NCBI GenBank assembly: GCA_002839445.1
Contig: PGYB01000004.1
Coordinates: forward strand, 332,267-396,266
Source: Candidatus Riflebacteria bacterium HGW-Riflebacteria-1
GTDB taxonomy: Bacteria; Muiribacteriota; Ozemobacteria; Ozemobacterales; Ozemobacteraceae
Length of the DNA stretch: 64,000 bases
Direction: 5' to 3'
Shown here: piece by piece, positions 26,434 through 35,050 of the stretch
Position numbering within the stretch: the stretch's first letter is position 1
How the letters are laid out: each line of letters starts with the position of its first letter
Notes under the pieces: generated by a model
What the model saw: only the letters and a program-made list of their open reading frames with translations
Told to the model about the DNA's origin: nothing
Databases searched by the model: none
Program-made: the position numbers and the translations under genes

Positions 26434-27572
26434 GTCAATATGTTGCTCTGAGGCTGCGCAAGCTGCCGACAATACACTGGGTGATCCGACCCGACATGGA
26501 CTTTGACACGCCACATGATCTTGTGGTAACCACGCAGCATGGCTGCGAAATTGCGCGGGCGATGCGGGTGTCTGACCAGCGCCCGGCCGGGCTTAAAACT
26601 GAATCAGATCCTTTTATCGTCGAAATACTGCGCCCGGTAAACGATGATGATCGCGAGAAAATCGCGGAAATGCATCGAAAAGAGCGTGAGGCCTTTTTGC
26701 AGTCGCGCGAGAAAATTCAGTATCATCAGCTCAGCATGAAGCTTCTCAAGGCCGAGTATCTTTATGATTACAGCCGACTGATTCTGTATTTCAAGTCTGA
26801 GAACAAGGTCGACTTTCGCGACCTGCTCAAGAGTCTGGCTTCTCTGTTCAAGACGCGAATCGAGCTGCGTCAGATTGGTGTTCGCGATGAAACCAAGCTT
26901 ATTGGCGGCATCGGCTGCTGTGGCAAAGAGGTCTGCTGTGCCCAGTTCATGAGTACTTTTTACCCGGTTTCCACCAAGATGGCCAAAGAGCAGAATCTCA
27001 GCCTGAACCCGGTTAAACTCTCCGGTATCTGCGGCCGTCTGCTCTGCTGTCTGGCGCACGAACACGAATTTTACGCTTCATTTCATGGCAAGTTTCCCAA
27101 GATCAACGCTGAAATTGTCGTTGGCGCCGAAACCGCCAGGGTCATGGATATCAACTACATTACCAGCAAGATTCTCCTCGGTTTTTTCGATCGCAGCAAG
27201 AAACACTTTAGCCTTGATCAGGTCAGCGGCCGCAAGGACCAGGCCACCGGCCGCAACCTCTGGTGGATCAGCCTGCCCGGCGAAGAAGAGCCCGACCTCA
27301 GCGTTCTGCTGAAAAATCTTAACCCGCCAGGCTCCGGCAAGAAAAAGAAACGCGGTGATGGCCCGGCAAGAAATGAGAATGACGCTTCGTCGCGACCTGA
27401 CAGCGCCGGTTCGTCGCGACCTGAGAACTCGCGCCCGCCAAGGCCTGAGAACTCACGCTCAGACGATAGTCGTCGCCGCCCGGAGCGCAGTCCTGAACCC
27501 GACTTTTCGCCTGAGCCGGAACAGGATTTCGACCAGTCACCTGAACCTTACGACGAAGGCTCTGACGAATAA
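26430..27572 (+). CDS. yaaT: PSP1-domain (YaaT/RicT-like) protein
   Basis: A 380-residue protein. The PSP1 C-terminal domain (~80-185) is followed by the cysteine clusters GGIGCCGKEVCCAQF (~155-169) and GICGRLLCCLAHEHE (~195-209), the hallmark of YaaT. Bacillus YaaT (RicT) works with YlbF and YmcA in an FeS-containing complex that tunes RNase Y and development. The last ~80 residues are disordered with RPENSR-type repeats and an acidic end, which is unusual. The TTG start overlaps the holB stop; CGGAGG lies 9 nt upstream. Confidence 0.9.
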   Translation: MSQYVALRLRKLPTIHWVIRPDMDFDTPHDLVVTTQHGCEIARAMRVSDQRPAGLKTESDPFIVEILRPVNDDDREKIAEMHRKEREAFLQSREKIQYHQLSMKLLKAEYLYDYSRLILYFKSENKVDFRDLLKSLASLFKTRIELRQIGVRDETKLIGGIGCCGKEVCCAQFMSTFYPVSTKMAKEQNLSLNPVKLSGICGRLLCCLAHEHEFYASFHGKFPKINAEIVVGAETARVMDINYITSKILLGFFDRSKKHFSLDQVSGRKDQATGRNLWWISLPGEEEPDLSVLLKNLNPPGSGKKKKRGDGPARNENDASSRPDSAGSSRPENSRPPRPENSRSDDSRRRPERSPEPDFSPEPEQDFDQSPEPYDEGSDE

Positions 27573-27745
27573 TCTTCTGAAGGCATCCTGATTTGCGTGT
27601 TGAGACATCAGGCGTGTTGACGCTGTTTCGCTCTGGTCTGGAGTTGCAGCAGATTCGATCCGGGCGTGACGGATGGCCATTCGGGTGTTTTCGTAAAAAA
27701 CGCAAAAAAATGCCAGATTCTGCAACTTTTTTTGCTGTTTCATGT

Positions 27746-27751
27746 TATAAT
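27746..27751 (+). promoter_or_regulatory. Extended -10 box upstream of the lipid A operon
   Basis: TGtTATAAT (27743-27751) is a perfect extended -10. Transcription would start near 27758, giving a ~60-nt leader before lpxI. The leader holds a small palindrome (GCTCTG-C-CAGAGC, ~27785-27797). The rest of the 244-nt gap after yaaT shows no gene. Confidence 0.5.
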
Positions 27752-27816
27752 CTTGGCACCATGCTCGGCTTCTGGCCGGCTAAGGCTCTGCCAGAGCAGA
27801 AAAGCGAGGGAGAAAC

Positions 27817-28617
27817 GTGTCAAGAATAGGTTTGATAGCGGGAAGTGGAAGATTCCCAATTTATTTTGCCCAGGCGGCGAAAATGGGCGGTAATGAAGTC
27901 GTTGCCGTTGCTATTCGCGAAGAAACATTGCCAGAGCTTGAGAAGCTGGTCAGTCAGATCCACTGGTTCCATGTCGGAGAACTGCAGGGGATGATCGACA
28001 CCTTTCTCAAAGCTGGCGTCGAGAGACTGGTCATGGCTGGCAAGATCACCAAGACGCTCATGTTCGAGCGCATCAGGCCAGATGCCAGGCTGATGAAGGT
28101 TTTCGAAAAGACACCTATACGCAATGATGACGCTCTTTTGCGTACTCTTGCTGAGGAATTCATCGCAGAAGGCATTCATGTCTGCGATTCGACGACATTT
28201 TTGTCGGTTCTGCTTCCGAAAAAGGGCATTCTCACCCGTCGGCAGCCAAGCGAAGATGAGCTGCTCGACATCAAATACGGTCATGAGATTGCCAAACAGA
28301 TTGCCGGTCTTGATATCGGTCAGACGGTTGTGGTTAAGAACCGCGCCATACTGGCCGTTGAGGCAATAGAAGGCACAGATAAAGCTATTTTACGTGGTGC
28401 TCAGCTGGGAAACGGTGATGTAACAGTGGTTAAGGTGGCAAGACCAAAGCAGGACATGCGTTTTGACATTCCGACAGTTGGCGTCGATACGATTCGCACC
28501 CTTATTGAAGCTCGTGCGCGCTGTCTTGCCTTTGAAGAGATGAAAACCCTTCTTCTCGACCGCGAAGAGGTCATCGCCATGGCCGATGCCGCTGGAATCG
28601 CCATAATGGTTGTCTGA
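27817..28617 (+). CDS. lpxI: UDP-2,3-diacylglucosamine pyrophosphatase LpxI
   Basis: A 266-residue protein of the DUF1009/LpxI family, which cleaves UDP-2,3-diacylglucosamine to lipid X and UMP, the alternative to LpxH. Family features are IGLIAGSGRFPIYFAQAA at the N-terminus, VMAGKITKTLMFE, and the C-terminal block ARPKQDMRFDIPTVGVDTI with its catalytic aspartate. The GTG start follows GAGGGAG by ~4 nt. It heads a nine-gene lipid A/Kdo run up to kdtA. lpxA, lpxC, lpxD and fabZ are outside the window. Confidence 0.92.
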   Translation: MSRIGLIAGSGRFPIYFAQAAKMGGNEVVAVAIREETLPELEKLVSQIHWFHVGELQGMIDTFLKAGVERLVMAGKITKTLMFERIRPDARLMKVFEKTPIRNDDALLRTLAEEFIAEGIHVCDSTTFLSVLLPKKGILTRRQPSEDELLDIKYGHEIAKQIAGLDIGQTVVVKNRAILAVEAIEGTDKAILRGAQLGNGDVTVVKVARPKQDMRFDIPTVGVDTIRTLIEARARCLAFEEMKTLLLDREEVIAMADAAGIAIMVV

Positions 28618-28658
28618 TAAAGTCTTATTTGAGGCGCAATGGGGAAAAAGAGGTAAAA

Positions 28659-29600
28659 ATGGATACTCAGTTAATAAAAACAGGTGTTATCGGAGTTGGG
28701 CATCTTGGGCAGCATCATGCCAGACTGCTGGCTGAACTGGAAGGCGTCAAACTGGTTGGGGTTGTCGATGTCAATGAAGCAGGTCGCGAACTTGCTGCTA
28801 AATATTCAGTTCCGTTTTACACTGACTATCGCGAACTCGAAGGCAAGGTTGACGCGGTTACCGTGGTTGTGCCAACCTTTCTGCATCACGAAGTGGCCAG
28901 GTTCTTTCTTGAGCGCAACGTGCATACATTTATCGAAAAGCCGGTCACCAAAACCCTTGAAGAAGCCAACGATCTCGTTTCATTGGCTGGAAAAAAGCAG
29001 CTGACTTTGCAGGTTGGCCATATTGAGCGCTTTAACGCAGCCATGATAAAATTGCAGTCGCTGTGCGATAACCCGAGATTTATCGAGTGCCAGCGCATGG
29101 GACCGTTCTCGCCACGTATTCAGGATGTTGGCGTGGTGCAGGACCTGATGATCCATGATATTGATATCGTTCTTTCGCTGGTGCGCTCGCCAATCAGGCA
29201 TATTGATGCCGTAGGCATACCCGTGCTTACCGATAATGAAGATATTGCCAACGCGCATATCGTTTTTGAAAACGGTTGTATCGCCAACCTTACTGCCTCA
29301 CGCATCAGTGACGAGCGCATACGCAAGCTGCGCATATTCGAGCTCGACAAATATTGCTCGCTTGACTATGCAAATCAGGCCATCACTCTGCGCCGTAAAT
29401 CAAATCTTGAAGAAAAGATAATCCGTGAAGAACTTGAAGTGCATAAGGCTGAGCCGCTGCGCCTCGAACTCGAGCACTTTGTCTCCTGTATCAGAGATCG
29501 CAAAAAACCGCTGGTTACCATCGAAGATGGCAAGAATGCCCTCGAAGTCGCTGTAGAAATTCTCGAGCAGATAAAGCACAATCTGCCAAGAAAACGCTGA
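28659..29600 (+). CDS. Gfo/Idh/MocA-family NAD(P)-dependent oxidoreductase (GnnA-like candidate)
   Basis: A 313-residue oxidoreductase with Rossmann motif GVIGVGHLGQHHARLL and the sugar-dehydrogenase block FIEKPVTKTLEEAN, where EKP is characteristic. The C-terminal alpha/beta domain holds QVGHIERFNAA. Being embedded between lpxI and lpxB, it may act on UDP-GlcNAc like GnnA, which oxidises C3 on the way to 2,3-diamino lipid A. That is inference from position, and the partner aminotransferase GnnB is not adjacent. ATG 28659 has AGAGGT 5 nt upstream and is preferred to the earlier in-frame TTG 28629. Confidence 0.78.
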   Translation: MDTQLIKTGVIGVGHLGQHHARLLAELEGVKLVGVVDVNEAGRELAAKYSVPFYTDYRELEGKVDAVTVVVPTFLHHEVARFFLERNVHTFIEKPVTKTLEEANDLVSLAGKKQLTLQVGHIERFNAAMIKLQSLCDNPRFIECQRMGPFSPRIQDVGVVQDLMIHDIDIVLSLVRSPIRHIDAVGIPVLTDNEDIANAHIVFENGCIANLTASRISDERIRKLRIFELDKYCSLDYANQAITLRRKSNLEEKIIREELEVHKAEPLRLELEHFVSCIRDRKKPLVTIEDGKNALEVAVEILEQIKHNLPRKR

Positions 29601-29613
29601 AAATGAAAATCTG

Positions 29614-30207
29614 ATGGGTTTTGTCAAACAAACAGGGCATTTCTTTTTTGTGTGGCGTGATAAATTGCCGGTACCTCTTGTTCTTGGTATGGCTGGTTGC
29701 GCCCGACCTCGCCTTGTCAACTGGCTGCTTGGTCTGCCGTTGATCGTAGTCGGCGAAAGCCTTCGCATCTGGGCTCTTATGCACATCGGCCCCAAGACCC
29801 GTACTCGCGAGATCAGCGCTGAACGTCTCATTACCTCCGGGCCCTACAGCCATTGCCGCAATCCTCTCTATCTGGCAAATTTCATCAAGATTCTTGGTTT
29901 TATGGTCGTGTCGGGTAATCCACTCTTTGCTGCCGTTGCGGCGCTGTTTTATCTGCTCGAATTTGCCACCATGATTCCGTACGAAGAGGGTTTTCTCGCC
30001 GAAAAGTTTCCCGAAGCCCACAAGTGCTATCGTGAAGCTGTCCCGGCCTTCATACCTTCTCTTGAAGCCAACCCCCGATTTGCTGCTGAAGCGAATTTTA
30101 CACTTGCTGAAGCCCTGCAGTCTGAGAAACGAACCTTTGCTTCAACGTCTCTAATTCTTGTGCTGGTTGCCTTCGCAGCCATATTCCGGAAGGAGCGGGC
30201 CGTTTGA
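29614..30207 (+). CDS. Isoprenylcysteine-methyltransferase-type membrane protein (LmtA-like candidate)
   Basis: A 197-residue membrane methyltransferase. The ICMT/PEMT-type SAM-binding signature is ERLITSGPYSHCRNPLYLANFIKILG, followed by EEGFLAEKFPEAHKCYREAVPAFIP, with hydrophobic segments before and between. Leptospira LmtA, a Ste14p-like member of this fold, methylates the lipid A 1-phosphate. The position here, between a GnnA-like gene and lpxB, makes the same role plausible but unproven. It has no strong ribosome site. The stop overlaps the lpxB TTG start (TTGA). Confidence 0.7.
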   Translation: MGFVKQTGHFFFVWRDKLPVPLVLGMAGCARPRLVNWLLGLPLIVVGESLRIWALMHIGPKTRTREISAERLITSGPYSHCRNPLYLANFIKILGFMVVSGNPLFAAVAALFYLLEFATMIPYEEGFLAEKFPEAHKCYREAVPAFIPSLEANPRFAAEANFTLAEALQSEKRTFASTSLILVLVAFAAIFRKERAV

Positions 30208-31361
30208 GCGAAATCAGCAGAATACAGCGGATTTTTTTTCTTGCCGGCGAACAGAGCGGCGACCTGCATGGCTCGCTGGTAATCGGTCATCTGCGCCGAA
30301 TAGCTCCCGACATCAGAATAGACGGGATCGGCGGTCCGATGATGAAGGCCGTCGGCATGAACTGCATTCACAGCAGCGACGAGCTCGCTGTGATCGGCTT
30401 TGTCGAAGTCTTAAAGAACATTCGCCATCTCTATCGAATTCTCAACGATGTCAGGCGCTGGCTGAGCGAAGAGCGCCCCGACATGGTCGTGCTCATCGAT
30501 TACCCCGGTTTCAATCAACGGGTTGCCGAAATAGCGCGTTCGATGAACATTCATGTGCTTTATTATATTTGCCCGCAGGTCTGGGCCTGGCATGCCAGCC
30601 GAGTGCAGAAGATCACCCGTCTGATCAATGAAGCGGTAGTGGTGTTTCCGTTTGAGGTCGATATCTGGGCACGTGCCGGCGCTGTGGTTAACTGGTTTGG
30701 CCACCCGCTTATCGGCGTTGCACAGCCCTCTGACGATCGCGCCAATCTCAGACCAGCTTTGCAGGGCGATGCCGATACCCTGGTCAGCCTTCTGCCCGGC
30801 AGCAGAACCCAGGAAATTCATTACATTCTACCAGAACTGCTCGATGCCGCCGAACTCATTCTCAAAAAGCGGCCAAAGACCAGGTTTTTGTTGCCAGTCG
30901 CTGGCACGATTGATGATTCACTGGTGCTGCCGCACCTCAAAGGCCGCAATCTTCCGATAACCATGTTGCGCGGGCAGACCTACGATGCGATCGCGGTCTC
31001 TGACCTTTGTCTGGTCGCTTCTGGCACTGCCACGCTCGAAACCGCGATTATCGGCACTCCGATGGTTGTTGTTTATAAGGTGAACTGGCTGACATCGCTG
31101 ATTTCAAAGTTCGTCATTCAGGCCGAGCATATTGGTCTGCCCAATGTTATTGCCGGGCGCCGCATTGTTCCCGAGTTTATCCGGGGCGATTTCAAAGCAT
31201 CGCTTATTGCAGCTGAAGCTCTGGATATTCTGAGCAATCAGCAGAGGCAGGCAAAGATGCGTGAAGAGCTTGAACTCGTCAGGCAAAGTCTCGGGGAAGA
31301 CGGCGCGAGCAGTCGGGTTGCCGCTCACATTGCTGCCCGCATCAAGGAGCTGCAGAGCTGA
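30204..31361 (+). CDS. lpxB: Lipid-A-disaccharide synthase
   Basis: A 385-residue GT19 glycosyltransferase that joins lipid X and UDP-diacylglucosamine. Present are AGEQSGDLHG (near the N-terminus), LIDYPGFNQR with the key aspartate, YYICPQVWAWHASRV, the LLPGSRTQEI arginine and SGTATLETAIIGTPMVVVYK. All classic LpxB motifs are intact, so this is the canonical copy. The TTG start has AAGGAG 8 nt upstream and overlaps the preceding stop. Its own stop shares a base with the msbA ATG (TGATG). Confidence 0.93.
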   Translation: MSEISRIQRIFFLAGEQSGDLHGSLVIGHLRRIAPDIRIDGIGGPMMKAVGMNCIHSSDELAVIGFVEVLKNIRHLYRILNDVRRWLSEERPDMVVLIDYPGFNQRVAEIARSMNIHVLYYICPQVWAWHASRVQKITRLINEAVVVFPFEVDIWARAGAVVNWFGHPLIGVAQPSDDRANLRPALQGDADTLVSLLPGSRTQEIHYILPELLDAAELILKKRPKTRFLLPVAGTIDDSLVLPHLKGRNLPITMLRGQTYDAIAVSDLCLVASGTATLETAIIGTPMVVVYKVNWLTSLISKFVIQAEHIGLPNVIAGRRIVPEFIRGDFKASLIAAEALDILSNQQRQAKMREELELVRQSLGEDGASSRVAAHIAARIKELQS

Positions 31362-33091
31362 TGCCGACCTTTAAACGCATAATCAGTTACTTTGGCGACT
31401 ACAAGGCTTCGCTGGCCCTGGGAATCTTTTGCAGCGGCCTCGTAGCTATCTGCACCATTTTCCCCGCCTGGATAATGAAAAGTGTAGTAAACGACGTGCT
31501 GGTAGACCGCAACATCGCGGCCCTGCACTGGATCGCCCTGGCTCTGGTAGTGGTGATGTTTCTGAAAGGCATTGCCGATTTTGTGCGTGGCTACCTGATG
31601 CACTATGTTGCGCAGAGCATTTTGCGCGTTATTCGCACGGCGTGCCTTGATCGCCTGTTGGCGCTTTCGCTGTCTTATTACGAGAAACAGCGCACCGGTC
31701 AGCTGATGAGCCGTATTACTGCTGATGTTATGATTCTGCAGAATCTGTTGACCAGCTTTACTTCTCTGATTGGTGATTTTATTGCCTTTTTTGGCTTCTG
31801 CGCCTACATTTTTTACCTGCACTGGAAGCTGGCGTTAATTTCGATCGTCATTATTCCGTTTATTGGCGGTCTGATCAACAAGTTTTCACGCAAGATGAAG
31901 AAAATCGGTTCGCGCATGCAGAGCCGTATTGGCGACATTTCGACCGTTCTGCAGGAGTTTATCACCGGTGTAAAAGTCGTTAAATCGTTCACACTTGAAG
32001 AATTCGTCAAAGACCGTTTTGAACAGGCGAACGGCGCCAATTTCGCCGAAACCATGCGTGGTGGCCGCATTAACGCGGCAACGACGCCGATTATTGAATT
32101 CATCAACACCTGCGGGCTGGCTCTTATCTTCTGGTATGGCGGCTATGAAGTCATCAGGGGCAACCTCGATGCCGGCCAGCTGATAAGCTTTTTGACCGCG
32201 CTGGTCGGTTTGTTTGTGCCAATAAAGAACCTGTCGAAGATGAGCAATGTCATTTCGCAATCAGTTGGTGCCGGTGAGCGTGTGTTCGAAATAATCGACG
32301 CACCTTTGGATGTCGAAGAGCCAGCTGATGCAGTTAAATTGCCGAACTGCCGTGGCGAAGTCGAATTTGAAAATGTTTCGTTTGCCTATAACAATAATGA
32401 GCCGGTATTGCACAACGTAAATATAAAAGTTTTGCCCGGCGAGGTTGTCGCGCTGGTTGGTCCCTCCGGTGCCGGCAAAACAACCTTTGTCAACCTGATT
32501 CCGCGCTTTTTTGATGTGAGCAATGGCTCGGTAAAAATAGATGGCATAGACGTAAGAACCTTGTCTCTAGCCAGTATGCGCCAGTTTATTGCCATGGTTC
32601 CTCAGGAAACGCTGTTGTTTTCGGGTACTATTGAAGAAAACATCAGATTTGGCAAGCTTAACGCAACTCAGGAAGAAATCGTTGAAGCAGCCAGACTGGC
32701 AAACGCTCACGACTTCATAATCACGCAGCCAGATGGTTACAATACCATACTTGGCGAGCGCGGCGTCAACCTTTCGGGCGGGCAGGCGCAACGTATCGCG
32801 CTTTCCCGGGCATTTCTCAAGGATCCCGGTATTCTGATTCTTGACGAAGCTACCAGCGCGCTTGATTCTGAGACCGAAAACCTGATCAAGGAATCGCTTA
32901 ACCGGCTGATGGCCAATCGCACTACTTTTATGATTGCGCATCGCCTGTCTACCGTTATCAGAGCCGACAAAATACTGGTGCTGCAGCGCGGTGAAATCGT
33001 CGAAATCGGTTCGCACAGCCAGCTGCTCGGGCAGCAGGGCTTGTACTCCCAGCTTTATCGCTCGCAATTTTCCGAACAGGTGGCCATGTGA
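31361..33091 (+). CDS. msbA: MsbA-type lipid A flippase (ABC transporter, fused membrane and ATPase domains)
   Basis: A 576-residue half-transporter. Six membrane segments lie in residues ~15-305. The ATPase domain has Walker A GPSGAGKTT, Q-loop MVPQETLLFSGTIEENI, signature LSGGQAQRIALSRA and Walker B ILILDEATSALD, ending with the H-loop MIAHRLST. Location between lpxB and acyltransferase genes supports lipid A flipping across the inner membrane. The start and stop overlap neighbours by 1-3 nt. Confidence 0.92.
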   Translation: MPTFKRIISYFGDYKASLALGIFCSGLVAICTIFPAWIMKSVVNDVLVDRNIAALHWIALALVVVMFLKGIADFVRGYLMHYVAQSILRVIRTACLDRLLALSLSYYEKQRTGQLMSRITADVMILQNLLTSFTSLIGDFIAFFGFCAYIFYLHWKLALISIVIIPFIGGLINKFSRKMKKIGSRMQSRIGDISTVLQEFITGVKVVKSFTLEEFVKDRFEQANGANFAETMRGGRINAATTPIIEFINTCGLALIFWYGGYEVIRGNLDAGQLISFLTALVGLFVPIKNLSKMSNVISQSVGAGERVFEIIDAPLDVEEPADAVKLPNCRGEVEFENVSFAYNNNEPVLHNVNIKVLPGEVVALVGPSGAGKTTFVNLIPRFFDVSNGSVKIDGIDVRTLSLASMRQFIAMVPQETLLFSGTIEENIRFGKLNATQEEIVEAARLANAHDFIITQPDGYNTILGERGVNLSGGQAQRIALSRAFLKDPGILILDEATSALDSETENLIKESLNRLMANRTTFMIAHRLSTVIRADKILVLQRGEIVEIGSHSQLLGQQGLYSQLYRSQFSEQVAM

Positions 33092-33861
33092 TGACGCAAA
33101 TAAACGCAATAGACCAGCGCGATTTCGCGGCACTCCATGGCTCTATGCGCCTGCGGGATGGACGCTGGCAGAGCCCGGGCTGGGCCGCAGCTCTCAAGCT
33201 CAAGGCCATTGGCGGCGCGGCGCTTATTCTGGCCTTGTCGAAGCTGGTCAGAATTGAGCGGCCAACCTTTAGAAAGTTTACCCAAGCCTGTAAAGATGAT
33301 CGACCGGCGGTTATAGTCGCCTGGCATGGTTCATTGATCGTGCCAATCTATTGCCATCGCCGACTTGGTCTTGTTAACATGACCTCGTTGTCTGAAGATG
33401 GCGATCTGGTCACAAGTATTCTCTATAATCTCGGTTATGAATGCGTCAGAGGTTCTTCATCGCGTGGTGGTATGCGGGTTCTGCTCGAAATGATCCGCCT
33501 GCTGAAGAGCGGCCGAAACGGAGCCATCACGGTTGACGGGCCGCGTGGCCCGCGCCACGAAGTTAAGCCGGGTATCGTGCTGCTGGCGCAGAAAACTGGC
33601 GCGCTGCTGGTTCCGGTCGGCATGGGCTATTCAAATTGCATCAGCCTCAACAACTGGGATCACACCGAAATTCCACTGCCCGGCAGTCGCGCGGTAATGA
33701 TCAGTGGCGATCCGTTTACTATCAGCCCTGAGACCGATATTCAACAGGGTTGCACTCAGGTGCGCGACAGTATTCAGGCCTGTGAGGCGGCTGCACGAGA
33801 ATATCTTGCAACCGGACGGCTCAATAGTTGTATAATCGAAAGAACAGGTGGCACACATTGA
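33091..33861 (+). CDS. DUF374 lysophospholipid acyltransferase, LpxJ-like
   Basis: A 256-residue membrane-associated acyltransferase of the DUF374 family. VAWHGSLIVP, SEDGDLVTSILYNLGYECVRGSSSRGG and ITVDGPRGPRHEVKPG are the family blocks. In Helicobacter and Campylobacter a DUF374 enzyme, LpxJ, adds a secondary acyl chain to lipid A. The same role fits this place between msbA and a second lpxB-like gene. ATG 33091 has AGGTGG 7 nt upstream; GTG 33088 directly before it is the alternative. The stop lies within the TTGA start of the next gene. Confidence 0.82.
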   Translation: MTQINAIDQRDFAALHGSMRLRDGRWQSPGWAAALKLKAIGGAALILALSKLVRIERPTFRKFTQACKDDRPAVIVAWHGSLIVPIYCHRRLGLVNMTSLSEDGDLVTSILYNLGYECVRGSSSRGGMRVLLEMIRLLKSGRNGAITVDGPRGPRHEVKPGIVLLAQKTGALLVPVGMGYSNCISLNNWDHTEIPLPGSRAVMISGDPFTISPETDIQQGCTQVRDSIQACEAAAREYLATGRLNSCIIERTGGTH

Positions 33862-35045
33862 ATCTGCAGTTGCGTGACAAAAAGAAGCTGTTGATCGTTG
33901 CCGGCGAAACTTCCGGCGACTTTTACGCTGCTTCTCTGATTGACGTGCTCAAAAAGTGCGGCGATCTCGAAATATTCGCGGTTGGCGGCATTCAAACTGC
34001 CAGTCGTGATGTTAAGCTGCTTTACGATAGTACTAACTGGGCTGCGATCGGGCTTATCGAGGCGATAAAGCAGGTGCCGCGTCTGCTTCTTGTGCTGTCG
34101 CGGTTGAACAAATTCATGCGCGATAATCGCCCGGATCTCTTGCTTCTCGTCGACTACCCCGGTTTCAATATGCGACTGGTTCATGCCGCCAACAAGCTCG
34201 GCATTCCGACGCTCTACTATTTTCCGCCGAGCAAGTTTGCAACTGACCCGGCCAGCGTGACCGATGCTGCCAGTTCAATCACCAGAGTCGCCGCGAATTT
34301 TGCTTCAACTTATGAAGTTTATCGCGCTGCCGGCGCCAATGTCGAATTTGTCGGGCACCCGCTGCTCGATCACGCAAAACCAAATATGACCCCGGCCGAA
34401 ACCTGTGCAAAATACGGGTTAGATCCTGATAAGCCGGTGATTGGCCTTTGCCCGGGCTCGCGCCGCAGCGAACTTGATCTTTTGCTGCCGGTCATGCTCA
34501 AGGCCGGCCGCCTGATCTATCAAAAATACCCGAATTACCAGTTTGTCGTGCCAGTTATCAAAACCGAAGGCAACGAGGTTTTCGGCGTGTCAAAACAGTG
34601 TCTGCGCCAGCAGCTCTCAGCCAGTGGAATCCCGGTGACCCTCGCTGAAGGCAAAATTTACGACCTGATGCACCTGTCACGCCTGCTGCTGATAAGTTCA
34701 GGCACCGCGACTCTCGAAGCAAGTTACGTCGGAACGCCGATGATCATCTGCTATCGCGTGTCGACCTTCACCGAAATCCAGGCCCGCCTGTTTTATCATC
34801 TGCCTAAATTTATCGGGCTGCCAAATATCATTATCGATCGCAAGGCTGTGCCTGAGCTTATTCAGCATGATCTCACGCCAGAACGTCTTGCCGAACAGGC
34901 TTTTGCACTGCTCGAATCCGAAGAGCTCTATAACCAGCAGAAAACGGATTTCGCCGATGTCATTTCTCATCTCGGCGAGCCCGGTGCACATGAACGTGTT
35001 GCAGACATGGCTGTAGATATGCTCAATGGCCAATCGGCGGGTTGA
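33858..35045 (+). CDS. Second LpxB-like glycosyltransferase (divergent paralogue)
   Basis: A 395-residue GT19-like protein. It keeps AGETSGDFYAASL, LLLLVDYPGFNMR with the catalytic aspartate, the arginine of LCPGSRRSEL and SSGTATLEASYVGTPMIICYR. Where LpxB has VWAWR it reads YYFPPSKFATDPASV, so the acceptor-side loop is changed. It probably transfers a sugar to a related but different lipid or lipid A intermediate. The TTG start at 33858, with AGGTGG 6 nt upstream, overlaps the DUF374 stop (TTGA). An in-frame TTG at 33828 is less likely. Confidence 0.8.
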   Translation: MNLQLRDKKKLLIVAGETSGDFYAASLIDVLKKCGDLEIFAVGGIQTASRDVKLLYDSTNWAAIGLIEAIKQVPRLLLVLSRLNKFMRDNRPDLLLLVDYPGFNMRLVHAANKLGIPTLYYFPPSKFATDPASVTDAASSITRVAANFASTYEVYRAAGANVEFVGHPLLDHAKPNMTPAETCAKYGLDPDKPVIGLCPGSRRSELDLLLPVMLKAGRLIYQKYPNYQFVVPVIKTEGNEVFGVSKQCLRQQLSASGIPVTLAEGKIYDLMHLSRLLLISSGTATLEASYVGTPMIICYRVSTFTEIQARLFYHLPKFIGLPNIIIDRKAVPELIQHDLTPERLAEQAFALLESEELYNQQKTDFADVISHLGEPGAHERVADMAVDMLNGQSAG

Positions 35046-35050
35046 TTCAC

